From Fallopia convolvulus (Eukaryota > Streptophyta > Magnoliopsida > Caryophyllales > Polygonaceae), in NCBI GenBank assembly GCA_964016875.1, contig OZ024735.1:13183699-13247698 (forward strand): 64,000 nucleotides of DNA, given 5' to 3'. Every line of letters starts with the position of its first letter. Position 1 is the stretch's first letter. Positions 53,997 to 64,000 of this stretch are shown one piece after another. The translations under genes were made by a program, and so were the position numbers. The notes below the pieces were generated by a model. The model saw only the letters and a program-made list of their open reading frames with translations. It was not told the DNA's origin and ran no database searches.

Positions 53997-55660
53997 CTTG
54001 CTTGTCCACAAGCAATAACAATGTAAGCAAGACCGAAACATAATCTTCAAGTAAAGCCTCGTATGAAAACACGTTTTAAGCACAAGTGATCGATATTCAA
54101 GCAAGATTACATCATCACACGTGATTAAGTGTTCCAAGGAATAAAGTCAATGCAACTAAGCCTCACTTTAGGGATATGTGAATGTGTATCACTCATCATG
54201 TGTTTGGGTTTAGCAATGAACACTCAAGCTCAAAAATCATGCAAGTAAGGACTTTACTATTGAAGCTAATATCACCAATTCCTCCACCTAGAGATGCCTA
54301 ATGCAGAGTACACAAAGAATTTCGAACTTGGCTCAATGGAGGTCCTCAAAGAGGTTCCATTCGGCCGGGTTGTAATGGGGCTTTTGGTATTTCTCAAGGT
54401 GGGAATTATTTGGTCTTGTGGTGCTTATAATAGGGATTGAACAAACTAAACTCTCACCAATTTCACCAAATCCCACAATTACTTTCACACTCACCAAAAA
54501 GACTTAACATTTTCCTTCCAACCCGAAATTTCACTTATCATTCCACTTCATCTTTGCTCTTATGCTTTTTGTTGGATTTTCAACACTTTCTACATTTGGA
54601 CCGACTTTCTTATGACATCGGGCCCGATGTTGCTTGTAACTCGGTCGGACCATTTTCTTCACTTAAGCTCTTTGCTTTATTCCACCTTACATTTCCAACA
54701 TTTTATTTCTTCCTTTTCTTTCTTTTTTTCATTTTTGTACAACAAAGATGCACTACCCACATGATTCATAACACCATTCTTTGCCCTTAAACCCAAGAGA
54801 ATCTCAACTCTTCAAATACAATCCAAACCTCTCTTCTAAAGTCCAATCCCATAAGGGTCAAGTCATATAAGGCTAGGAATAATATTTTTGAGGAGTTTCA
54901 AACAAAGGCTTAGGCTAGAACGGGGCTACAATCAAAGGATTAACTTCATGGTAGGATATGGAACATTTATGTGACTAGAAGAATAAAGTTCAAAATCAAT
55001 GTGACCATGCTAGGACAATTCTCATGACGGTCTTGGAAAATAGATAAACACCGCAATAGCAAGTTTTACTAAGCATGAATGAGCTAATCAGACAAGAAGA
55101 ATGAGGGATATGCAAATATGATCAAGCATCCCTAAAATGGCCAAAAATCAATCTCACAAGGGTCACTCATACTTAGTTGCATAAGAACTCATCCTAGAAC
55201 TCACATGCTCAATAAAACAAGCAAGATATCATGATCACATCAAAAGCAACATCATTTTAGAGGCTAAACTATCCAAAAATATGCAAAGGAATTTACATGC
55301 TCACATCATCATTAGCTTTTATTTTGGCAATCTAAGATGGGAATTTCTAGTCCAAAACCTACAAAACACAAAATCTTTTTGTTGTTTTTAACACAAGTTT
55401 TCAGTTTTTTATGGATTTTTTTGCAAAAAAATTTCTCTAAAACCAAAGACTCAAACATTCCAAACACAAACTAGAAACACTAACTAAATATCCTCAAAAT
55501 AATAAACAAACATAAACAAGTGAAATCATGAACACACTTACCCCCACCCCATACTTAAAATTTTTGATGTCCCCATCAAACAAGGAAATCAAAACTTAAA
55601 AGCAAGAGAGAAGAGTATGAAAAGCTCACAATTTCTTATTTTTCAATGGCATATATAGGA
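53997..55660 (-). other. 3' untranslated region of unit G
   Basis: There is no supported gene; an env-like ORF, present in some Athila elements, is absent. It has a TCGGGCCCGATGTTG copy near 54620 between two CGGTCGGACC-like partial copies. A second polypurine-like tract (minus strand AAGTATGGGGTGGGGGTAAG) lies at 55537-55556, next to the end of pol. Confidence 0.6.
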
Positions 55661-56862
55661 TCAATCGGCGAGGACGAGAGCCCATGAGGCTCTAACTTCT
55701 TCGTTTGGACCGTCCCTGTCATAGAACTTCTTCACTCGATGACCATTCACTTTGAAAATATGTCCTTGTTTATCAACCAAGTCCACCGCACCATGAGCAT
55801 AGATATGGTGGACCACAAATGGTCCGCTCCACCTAGTCCTTAACTTCCCGGGGAAAAGTTTAAGCCTTGAATTGAAAAGGAGAACCTTGTCACCGGTTTG
55901 ATAGGTCTTTGGAATTAACTTCCTATCATGCCACTTCTTGGTCTTCTCTTTGTATAGCTTGGAGTTCTCATAGGCCTTCAACCTCAATTCCCCCAACTCA
56001 TGAAGTTCTAGAAACCTTTTCTCACCGGCCAAGTTGATATCCTAATTCATCTCTTTGAGTGCCCATTTCGCCTTGTGCTCAAGCTCTACCGGAAGATGAC
56101 ATGCCTAGCCATAAACTAGATTGAAGGGTGTAGTTCCCAAAGGTGTCTTGAAGGCGGTTCTATAAGCCCAAAGTGCATCATCGAGCTTAGAGGCCCAATC
56201 TTTCCTTGATCGAGATACGGTCTTCTCCAAGATAGCCTTGATTTGACGGTTTGACACCTCGACTTGCCCGCTTGTTTGAGGATGATAAGGAGTAGCAACT
56301 CGATGAGACACCCCATACTTAATCAACACATTTTCGAAGCACCTCTCAATGAAATGAGGTCCGCCATCACTTATGAGAACCCTAGGCACACCAAACCTTG
56401 CAAAAACTTAGCATCATTGGTTCTTGTTGGTATGGCCTCCACCCATTTTGAAACATAGTCCACGGCTACCAAGATGTACTTGTAAGGCCCCGATGTGGGA
56501 AATGGTCCCATGAAGTCAATACGCCATACATCAAATAACTCAACTTCTAGAATGCCAGTTTGAGGAGTCTCATTCCTCAATGATAGGTTCCCCTCTCTTT
56601 GGCACTCCTCACACTTCCTCACATAATCATGCACATCCTTGAACATGGTTGGCCAATAATAACCACATTGAAGAATTTTTGAGGTGGTTTTGGAACTCTT
56701 AGCGTGACCTCCCGTAGGCAAGGAATGGCAATGGTGAATTATGCTCTCAACCTCTTCACTTGACACACACCGTCTATAGATTTGATCACGCCCTTCCTTG
56801 TAGAGATATGGATCATCCCAAAAGTATTGTCTAGCATCATGTAAGAATTTCTTCCTAGCTTG
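55661..56862 (-). pseudogene. Unit G integrase
   Basis: The frame of the protease-RT ORF continues after TAA (56863-56865) with the zinc domain (HHCHSLPTGGHAKSSKT ... CEECQREGN) and the first Asp in RIDFMGPFP. A deletion of about 10 residues with frameshift lies near 56400. The new frame gives VLISDGGPHF with the second Asp and SGQVEVSNRQ with the Glu. Stops are at 56105 (after LVYG) and about 56042. The C-terminal part (KTYQTGDKVLLFNSRLKLFPGKLRTRWSGPF) is intact to 55661. It would insert element DNA in the nucleus; it cannot be made as one protein. Confidence 0.9.
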
Positions 56863-59740
56863 TTAAGACAAATTTGGTGGGATCACTCCCCCTACGGCAA
56901 AGTTAGCAAAATCTGCAAACCAAGGGGAAACCCCTCGTCTTACGGCACTAATAGAAAGAAGGCCAGTGGGAGAGAAAGAATCAATCAATTTAGAACGAGA
57001 AGAAATGGAAATCGAGCTAGGAAACTTACTTTCTTCCACGGACCGACATTGAAGTATACCGGGCCCGACATGGTTAGACGCCGGTCCAGCTTCGCAGACA
57101 CTTAGCTGCCTCGGGCCCGATGTTGAAGTACTCGGTCCCGACTCACTCGCACTTGCCTTGCCTTCGGTCCAATGTTCTGAACCTCGGGCCCGACGTACTT
57201 GGTTCGTCAATCCACCCTTCCTTTCCTCCATTCCGCTCATGAGAACTTCATCCGCTCTTGAATCATCTATAGTCATACCATCCTCCATTTCCAACATGTA
57301 CTCGATGGGCAAACGGGATAGATGATCCGCTACCACATTTTCCGCACCGGTTTTGTCCTTGATCTCATGGTCAAACTCTTGGAGAAGGAGCATCCACCTT
57401 AGAAGCCTCGGCTTTGCATCTTTCTTCTTCATGAGGTATTTGATTGCCGCATGGTCTGTGAAGACTACCACCTTTGATCCCACAAGATATGAACGGAATT
57501 TCTCAAATGCAAACACTATCGCAAGAAACTCTTTCTCCGTTGTTGTGTAATTGCACTGAGTTTCATCCAAAGTTTTGCTTGCGTAGTAAATGGCATGCAA
57601 CTTTCCATCCTTCCTTTGCCCAAGGACGGCCCCTACGGCGAAATCACTAGCATCACACATCACCTCGAATGGAAGATTCCAATCGGGTGCCGCCATTATT
57701 GGAGCCGAGATCAAGGCATCTCTCAACCTACAAAAAGAACTCATGCAATCCTCGGAAAATACAAAGGGCACATCCTTCATCAAGTGGTTAGACAATGGTT
57801 TTGCAATTTTAGAAAAATCCTTGATGAACCGTCTATAAAATCCTGCATGACCTAAGAAACTCCTAACATCACGAACACAAGAGGGGGGAGGTAGGTTTTC
57901 AATTATTTCAACTTTAGCTCTATCTACCTCTATCCCCCTACTAGAAACTAGGTGTCCTAGTACTATGCCCTCCTTCACCATAAAGTGGCATTTTTCCCAA
58001 TTAAGCACCAAGCTAGTCTCCTCACATCTAGTCAAAACCTTGTCTAAGTTAGCTAAGCAAACATCAAATGAGGATCCGTAGATGGAGAAATCATCCATAA
58101 ATACTTCTACTATATCCTCAACCATATCGGAGAAGATGGACATCATGCATCTTTGAAATGTTGCCGGCGCATTACATAAACCAAAAGGCATGCGTCTATA
58201 GGCAAAAGTCCCATAAGGACATGTGAATGTCGTCTTCTCTTGATCATCGGGATGAATAGGGATTTGCCAAAACCCGCTATACCCGTCAAGGTAGCAAAAA
58301 TATTCATGTTGTGCTAATCTCTCTAGGACTTGGTCTATGAATGGAAGAGGAAAATGGTCTTTGCGAGTGTCGGTATTAAGCTTACGGTAATCAATACACA
58401 TACGCCATTTTGTTGTGGTTCTCATAGGTATCATTTCTCCCTTTTCATTTTGCACAACGGTGAAACCTCCTTTCTTAGGAACTACATGCACGGGACTCAC
58501 ATACTTGCTATCGGAAATTGGGAAGATAATTCCCGCATCCAACATCCTAAGTATTTCACTCTTTACCACTTCTTTCATGTTAGGATTTAATCTTCTTTGG
58601 GGTTCAATAGTGGGTTTATGGTTATCCTCCATATAAATCCTATGCATGCAAATTGAGGGAGAGATTCCCTTTAGTTCCTCTAGTGAATACCCTAAAGCTC
58701 CTCTATGTTTTCTTAGAACCTTCAACAACTTAGACTCCTCATCATCATTCAAGTTGGCATTTATGATTACGGGTAAAGAAGAGTTGGGACCAAGAAATGC
58801 GTACCTCAAATCTTTTGGAAGCTCCTTGAGTTCTTGGGATTGTTCCGGTGGTGCTTGAACTTCTTCTTTCTCGGCCTTGAACACCTCCAAGTAAGACATC
58901 CCTTCCTCCAATTGCTCATGCTCAATCATATTGAGGGCTAGACCTTGGCGCTCTATCTTAATTTCTCTAGGTGGTGGGGTGGCTTTCAACCTAAGCTCCC
59001 TTGGCCTTGACTTTTTAGAAATGGCTTCCCATTGCAATCCAAGAGGAACTTGGATCATCTTAGCTTCTTTATGTACGGTCCCTTTTGAAGTTGGTCTAAA
59101 GAAAAACTCAATTTCTCTTCCTCCAATGTCAAGAGACAAGTGGCCCTTCTTTACATCAATGATTGCCCCAACCGTAGCAAGGAAAGGTCTCCCTAGTATG
59201 ATCGGTTCACCCGGCACTTCTATCATGTCTACTACAACAAAGTCGATTGGGACATAGTGGCCTTCAATGCAAACGGGATAATCCTCGACGACACCAATTG
59301 GTTCGATGGACGACCCATCCGCTATTGTTAACCTCATGTTGACCGGAGCTATGAGACCCATAGATGTGGATTTCCATATGGTGTAAGGAATGATGCTCGT
59401 GCTTGCTCCAAGATCACACAATGCTTGGAAATTTTGAGACCCCACACCAATGGTTATAGCAAAACGACCGGGATCTCCTAGCTTTTGTGGTAACTCCAAG
59501 GTCTTGACTTCATCTTGCATTTCCACTATGGACCTCTTCTTGCTCAAAATCTCCCTTAAAAACTTGGCATAAGATGGCATCTCACTCAATGCGTCGGTGA
59601 ACGGGATGGAGATGTTCAAGCCTTGCAAGAGTTTGAGAAACCTCTTGAACTTGTTCTCAACAACATCTTTCGGCTTCTTCGAGGGATATGGGAGAATTGT
59701 TGCACCTTGAATCTTGCTCGGATCAACCTCTTTGGACTTC
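56863..59740 (-). pseudogene. pol: Unit G protease, RT and RNase H
   Basis: It is open for 921 residues from 59628. Upstream residues (DPSKIQGATILPYPSKKP) belong to the same frame, which is shifted from gag near 59740. The protease has CDLGAS at residues 71-76. In RT, KWRMCIDYRKLN is near residue 407 and FMDD is intact at 510-513. RNase H has MCDASDFAVGAVLGQ and TDHAAIKYLM, ending ADHLSRLP. A linker of about 120 residues follows, built largely of x-Gly-Pro units from a TCGGGCCCGA array (57038-57200), and the frame ends at TAA 56863. RT and RNase H appear catalytically complete. Confidence 0.92.
57038..57205 (-). repeat. TCGGGCCCGA motif array in the RNase H-integrase linker of G
   Basis: ACCGGGCCCGACAT, CTCGGGCCCGATGTTG, CTCGGTCCCGACTC and CTCGGGCCCGACGTAC occur within 170 bp. 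They are translated in frame as repeated Gly-Pro dipeptides, so the array was accommodated without breaking the ORF. Confidence 0.85.
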
Positions 59741-59741
59741 C

Positions 59742-61238
59742 CTACTTCATTTCAACATTTTCTGAAAGGACCGACTTGGGCACCATGTCGGGCCCGATGT
59801 TGTGAATCTCGGTCCTGGACTGAGGGGTTGGATCGAGGTCTGTGTACGTCGGTCCCGAGTTGCTCTCGACCTCGGTCCGGGGTGAAGGAGTCGATCTTCT
59901 TGCTGGGTCGACTTCGGGGAACGTCGGACCCGACTTGCTGGGTAAGTTGGTCCGACTCTCTTCATTCTTCTTAGGCACGTGTGCCTCGGGTAGGTTTCGG
60001 CCACTTCTCAATCCAATTGCCTGGACTTCATTTTGATTGTTTTGAGCTCGAGGATTCTCCTCGGGTCGGCCCGGAAGTCTCCCATTCTCTCTCGGGGCTT
60101 GAGTCGCAATTTGGGCAAATTGATTGTCGACTTGCCTCCTCCATGCACCAAACTCATTGAATTGGGTCCTCATCTCCTTGAACCCATCTCTCATCTCTTG
60201 AGCAAATGTTTGTAACTCATTGAATCCAGGTGGTCTATATGGTGGTGGTGGCGCCCTTGGCTCGTTTTGGTTGAAATTGTTGTTGTAGCCTTGAGCTTGA
60301 CCGTTGTTCCACCGGCCATTGCCACCATTGTTGAAGTTGACTCTTCCACCAAAATTTCCACGAACATAGTTTGCCTCCTCAATTCGCTCGGCCAAGCGCA
60401 CTTGGCTCTCATTCGGACAAACTTGTGTAGCATGTGCAAAGGATCCACACTCCTCACAAGCTCTAGCATTTTGCTTGTAGTAGTGGACTTGCCTCTTGAG
60501 CTTGCTCACTTCACCTTCAAGGAATTGGAGCTTCACATCTCTATCAATGTCTTCTCCCTTTGGATCATATAACTTCCTTGCACCTTCACCTTGAACTTTC
60601 ACCTCCTTGCTAGCTTGACTCACCCCATACATGGCCTCATAATCGGATAGCTTGTCAAGTAGCTCCCAAGCTTGATCCGGTGTCAAGTCTATGAACCCAC
60701 AATCGGTGTGGAGATTGAGCTTGTCCTTCGTTACCAGATTGATGCCTTGGAAAAAGATGTCTTGAAGCACATATGGTTGTTGGCCATGAGTAGGACATTG
60801 GCGCAACATCTCCTTGAAACGGTCCCATGCTTCGAAGAGAGGCTCATTCGGACCTTGTTGACGGCCCTCGAATTGATCACGCTTGATGAGGGAGATGAAT
60901 TGCGTCTTGATCTCAAAATTCTTGGCAACCTCGGGAAGCACAATAGCCGGCTCGGGGACCCTCAACTCCGGATGCATATATTGGCGTGCATTCCGGGGTA
61001 GAGCGTTGAGTTGAGCCTCGGCTCTCATCCGTTGCTCCCGTTCTCTTCTTGCCACCTCCTCTTGATTGTCCCTCTCAAGTTGCAATCTAGCCATTTCGGC
61101 CCTAAGTTGAGCCAACTCCTCATTAACATGGAGAGCTTGATTCTCCATCCTTTTCCTTCTTCGGGCTTCCTTGAGAATACTTTCCGGATCACTCACAAAC
61201 TCAAGCTCAAGTGTTCCTCGGGAGGAACGAGCTAGCAT
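59742..61238 (-). pseudogene. gag: Unit G gag with internal in-frame deletion
   Basis: The likely start is MLARSSRGTLELEFVSDPE at 61238. The open frame extends upstream to 61286, but that part is hydrophobic leader. A coiled-coil (EARRRKRMENQALHVNEELAQLRAEMARLQLERDNQEE) is followed by NALPRNARQYMHPELRVPEPAIVLPEV and then FEG. At FEG the sequence jumps to RQQGPNEPLFEAWDRF. Compared with unit H gag, about 84 residues of the gag core are missing with the frame kept. A zinc finger CEECGSFAHATQVC and a Gly/Asn-rich tail follow. The C-terminus (59766-59960) is a TCGGGCCCGA-type array. Protease lies in another frame. Confidence 0.88.
59766..59960 (-). repeat. TCGGGCCCGA-type motif array at the gag-protease boundary of G
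   Basis: Copies include GTCGGGCCCGATGTTG, CTCGGTCCTGGAC, GTCGGTCCCGAGTTG, CTCGGTCCGG and GTCGGACCCGACTTG. The corresponding place in unit H (52387-52565) holds an array of a different palindrome. Confidence 0.85.
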
Positions 61239-61366
61239 ACACCTATGAAACAAAAACACAAACCAAAACAAATCAAAAACAAACAAAGGGTTTGGGCTAT
61301 TCCCTCACCCAAATCACTACCAAAACACAAAAAACTAACCAAATTGGCACTCAATGCACTTAGACT

Positions 61367-61384
61367 TCCCCGGCAACGGCGCCA
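61367..61384 (-). other. Primer binding site of unit G, tRNA-Asp type
   Basis: On the minus strand it reads TGGCGCCGTTGCCGGGGA, six bases from the LTR. This is the standard Athila PBS. Confidence 0.92.
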
Positions 61385-61390
61385 TTCTTT

Positions 61391-62804
61391 TGATCGCCTC
61401 TCACGATGTGCGAGGGTCAAGAGATACAAATTATAACCCGACCCCGTTGTAGTACGTGGTGGGTGTCGAACACTCGGGAAGTCTACTCGATCGATGTGCC
61501 TAGATACTAGGAAGCTATAAAGGAGAGCATAAAACAAAGGAAAATAAAGAAAACAGTCGGGACCGACACTGAGGTCACGTCGGGCCCGAGGTTGGCGACA
61601 AGAGGATGTCGGGACCGACACTGGGTAAGTCGGGCCCGAGGTAGCTGGGGATGTCGAACTCAAAGATTTCAAAAGTAGATCTTGGGCTTTTGGGTTCCTT
61701 CCCTAGTAGATTAAGGCTTTTCCACCCCAATTCAGGCAATGAGTGATGATCGGACTAGGATCGAGTGCTTTCGCCCTCGTTCCAACCACATCTACACCTC
61801 GATCCATGGGGAAATCCCCTTCGAAGCAAGGTCTTGAGATTGACACATGTTCACTTTCGCTACTTTGCCAATCTCAAGCCTTGATTCCCGACTTTCGCAA
61901 GGAATTGTAGCTCGATGTAGAGTGGGTTCCTTAGATCAAACACTCAAGGCTATGGAATTGGGGTTTCTAGCCTAAACCTAGCTAGGGTTTTCCCCCATAA
62001 CCCAAGATCAAGGAGATCTACTCCATGTGACAAGCAAAGAAAGCAATCAAATCAAAAGAGAAAGCAATCATCATAATCAATCTCAAAACAAAGCAAGGGT
62101 TCATTCAAATCCAAAGTAATCCACAAATTCAATTCAAGGGTTTTCAAATCCACAAGATCAAAGCAAATCAAAGCTAAACAATCAACAAAACCTCTCAAGT
62201 CTTCCTCCTCCTTGGCCGATTCTCTCTCTCTTCCTCCTCTTCTCCTTCCTCCTTGCTCTCCAAGTTTCCTCTTGGCTCCCTTGGAACGCCCCTTTTTTTT
62301 GTGTGTGAGGGAACCCCTTCTTAGAAGACAAGAGGGCCTTTTATGGATTAAATGAGGGGCAAAAGTGGAAGTTCACAAATTCGTGCCTTGGAACCCAAGT
62401 AGTCCGGTGACCGACTCGGCCCAACACGGAGGAACCTCGGGCCCGAGGTACTGTGCTACTCGGTCCGAGGTTGGAAACTTCAAAGTCGGGCCCGACGTTG
62501 TTGCATCTTGGTCCTGACCTCGTTCCACCTTCTTCTTAGTTGGCTTCTCTTGTTCTTCTTCATGGCTTGCTTCTCTCTTTCCCACTTTAACTCGGCCTTT
62601 GCTCCATGTCTCGACCCTCCTTCAAATCCATCCTTGATTCATGCCAAATTACCTACAAAACACATAAAAGGTGCGTAGTCTCCGAATCTCATAGAAATAC
62701 GGGAACTAAGCTAAAAAGGAACAAAACGCACAAGAAAAGGGGAAAAAGAAACATATTTACAAAGGAAATCACATATGAAAACACCACCAAATAGAGAGAC
62801 ATCA
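61391..62804 (-). repeat. 5' LTR of unit G (right)
   Basis: It is 1414 bp and differs from the left LTR at about 17 sites plus one indel. It contains the same four TCGGGCCCGA copies. Confidence 0.95.
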
Positions 62805-63655
62805 GTATCGACCCATCTGCACCAATCGACCCTCTTGTCGATTCAGTAGAGCCTCAATCCGGGTCTCTTTCTATCCCGAGTCCATCTAAAACCCTTCCTT
62901 TCCCGATTAAGAAGTCTAATGATGTCACGGAAGGAAAGTTTAGACGCTTTGTTAAAATTCTCCAAGGCCTAAATATTTCTATACCTTTTACTGAATCCCT
63001 TAATGAAATGTCTGCCTACACTAAATTTTTGAAAGAGATTTTGAGCAGGAAAAGATCTATCTCAGAGTTGTCAAGTGAAGTCCGATCTATAAAGCTCCCT
63101 GAAAAACTTGGTGATCCAGGTAAGTTTGCAATTTCAATTGGTATTGGGACTCACCGTTTTAAAGCTCTATGTGATCTAGGTGTCAGTGCCAATTTATTAC
63201 CATTGTCTATCTGCACCAAGGCTAACATGGGACCACTGGAGCCTGTTGATATGAATCTCTACATGGCGGATGGATCTTCTGTAAAAGCAATTGGAGTCGT
63301 GGACGACGTTCCTATCCAAGTCAGAAATTTTTTTGTTCCCAATGACTTTATTGTTCTAGATATGCGCGAGAAGCTTGTGGTAGCAATCATTCTTGGAAGA
63401 CCATTCTTAGCCACCGCAGGTGCACGTGTAGATGGCAAGAAGGGACTTCTCACGTTGGATATTGGAGAAGAGAAGGTCGAATTTCATTTCAATCCTACCA
63501 TGAATGAGGTTGCTAGTTGTAGTACTGAGGAGTTTACGGATCCACCATGGTTCGGTACCGATCCCTCTCTGAGTACAGAAACGGGCATATGCAATGAAAA
63601 CACACATACCGAGGAGCCTACTGACCCCCATGGGTCAGTAACGACCCATTCTTGA
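62805..63655 (+). pseudogene. Unit H protease region
   Basis: After unit G the H reading resumes with FRRFVKILQGLNISIPFTESLNEMSAYTKF and, from 63008, the Athila protease: ALCDLGVSANLLPLSICTKANMGP, MADGSSVKAIGVVDDVPI, AIILGRPFLATAGARVDGKKGLLTLDIG. It closely parallels G protease (CDLGAS there, CDLGVS here). After the protease the frame reads Thr/Asp/Pro-rich palindromic-array sequence and stops at 63653. RT should follow but does not appear before the window end. Confidence 0.85.
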
Positions 63656-63760
63656 AGGATTACAATGCTGGAGATGGATTTAGGCACGATACCGAGGCAC
63701 TCCCTGACCCAGATAGGTCGGTAACGACCCCCTACACCTCGGTACCGAGCCCTTTTCTGC
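63534..63760 (+). repeat. GGTACCGACC-type motif array after H protease
   Basis: It includes TTCGGTACCGATCCC, GACCCCCATGGGTCAGTAACGACCC, ACGATACCGAGGC, AGGTCGGTAACGACCCC and CTCGGTACCGAGCCC. It is the same motif family as 43190-43390 and 52387-52565. Confidence 0.85.
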
Positions 63761-63854
63761 TCGATCAAGGTAAGTCTTCTTATCTTGTTTGATTAATTCT
63801 GGTCATGATCCCTTTTCCCATCCTTGTTCTATGTCATAACCTATTGTTAGTCCT

Positions 63855-64000
63855 ATGAAGGAATCAAAACCTCCTTGGTTTTCGGATTTTACTGACCCTG
63901 TTGTAGGACTTCAAAGCATACTTGTGAATGATAGAGGACCATATCTTTTGGAAAGGGGCTTTAATGCTGTTTCGGCTAAGTATGGGGTTTCTTATGATCC
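63855..64000 (+). CDS. Unrecognised open frame at the window end (unit H)
   Basis: The ATG at 63855 opens MKESKPPWFSDFTDPVVGLQ and runs off the window without a stop, 48 codons seen. I do not recognise it as RT. It follows protease and the motif array where RT is expected. It might be a later Athila ORF reached after a deletion of RT, RNase H and integrase, or a replaced region. Confidence 0.35.
   Translation, partial: MKESKPPWFSDFTDPVVGLQSILVNDRGPYLLERGFNAVSAKYGVSYD

Larger units (their letters stand above)
52566..62804 (-). mobile_element. Unit G: Athila-type element, minus strand, young
   Basis: The LTRs are 52566-53978 and 61391-62804, with TSD GTATC at 52561-52565 and 62805-62809. The PBS next to the right LTR and the polypurine tract next to the left LTR give minus orientation. 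gag (61238-59742), protease-RT-RNase H (about 59740-56863) and integrase (56862-55661) follow. I count about 17 substitutions and one 1-bp indel between LTRs (about 1.2%). Despite this youth, gag has an in-frame deletion and integrase has stops, so it was probably mobilised in trans or copied from an already defective master. No env-like ORF is present. Confidence 0.93.
41768..64000 (+). mobile_element. Unit H: Athila-type element, split by units F and G and running off the window
   Basis: 5' LTR 41768-43119, PBS 43123, gag 43443-44979, linker 52387-52565, protease 62805-63530, then an unrecognised downstream region to the window end. Removing F and G rejoins gag, linker and protease in order. 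Identification rests on the Athila-type PBS, gag with C-x2-C-x4-H-x4-C finger, and the protease wording shared with unit G. H is the oldest layer of the right third. Confidence 0.85.

Noticed and set aside
54437..54790. Plus-strand gene in the unit G 3' UTR
   Set aside because: Opposite to element orientation, low complexity, no start or domain support.
52490..63775. Splice donor sites GGTAAGT at 52497 and 63766 in unit H
   Set aside because: The wording fits a donor, but no matching acceptor or spliced ORF could be established, and GGTAAG occurs elsewhere in gag and protease.

Overview
The window is repeat-rich nuclear DNA of a plant, probably a eudicot. I see no host gene and no organellar sequence. 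Nearly every base can be assigned to LTR retrotransposons nested in one another. The evidence is plant-type Ty3/gypsy lineages (Tat-like, Athila-like, CRM-like chromovirus), a Sirevirus-type Ty1/copia element with an env-like ORF, tRNA-Met and tRNA-Asp type primer binding sites, and 5-bp target-site duplications (TSDs).

Layout of the left two thirds. A very old Tat-like gypsy element runs from before position 1 to 41371. Its body has been split by several insertions. (1) A 'TGTAACACCCC...ATTACA' element (unit B, 1436-16224) lies in Tat gag, and B itself carries a complete Sirevirus (4818-15630, TSD CAAGC). (2) A CRM-like chromovirus (unit E, 18511-25935, TSD CCCGA) lies in Tat reverse transcriptase. 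(3) A second TGTAACACCCC element (unit C, 26293-36398) contains another CRM-like chromovirus (unit D, 26402-34513). (4) A solo Athila LTR (38361-39837, TSD CTTAG) interrupts an antisense gene at the Tat 3' end.

Layout of the right third. The Tat element is followed by the 3' tail of an Athila element. That tail runs directly into an LTR which also serves as the 5' LTR of a second Athila element (unit H, 41768 to beyond 64000). H is split by a CRM-like element (unit F, 44980-52386, TSD AATAC/AATAT) and by a young minus-strand Athila element (unit G, 52566-62804, TSD GTATC).

All polyproteins carry stops, frameshifts, deletions or changed catalytic residues, so no element looks autonomous. By eye the two Sirevirus LTRs differ at about 24 of 1058 positions and the two G LTRs at about 17 of 1413, so these are the youngest insertions. 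The D LTRs are clearly more diverged.

The most unusual signal is that individual elements carry their own short, mostly palindromic GC-rich motif many times over. Examples are GGTCGGTACCGACC in H, TCGGGCCCGA in G, GTCACGACCCGTGAC in D, CTCGGCGTC/GACGCCGAG in E and GGGAAC/GTTCCC in the Sirevirus. The motifs sit mainly in LTRs, UTRs and protein inter-domain linkers. G and F both inserted into copies of the H motif. A second unexpected feature is an RNA polymerase III A-box/B-box-like pair with identical 53-bp spacing in units B and C.
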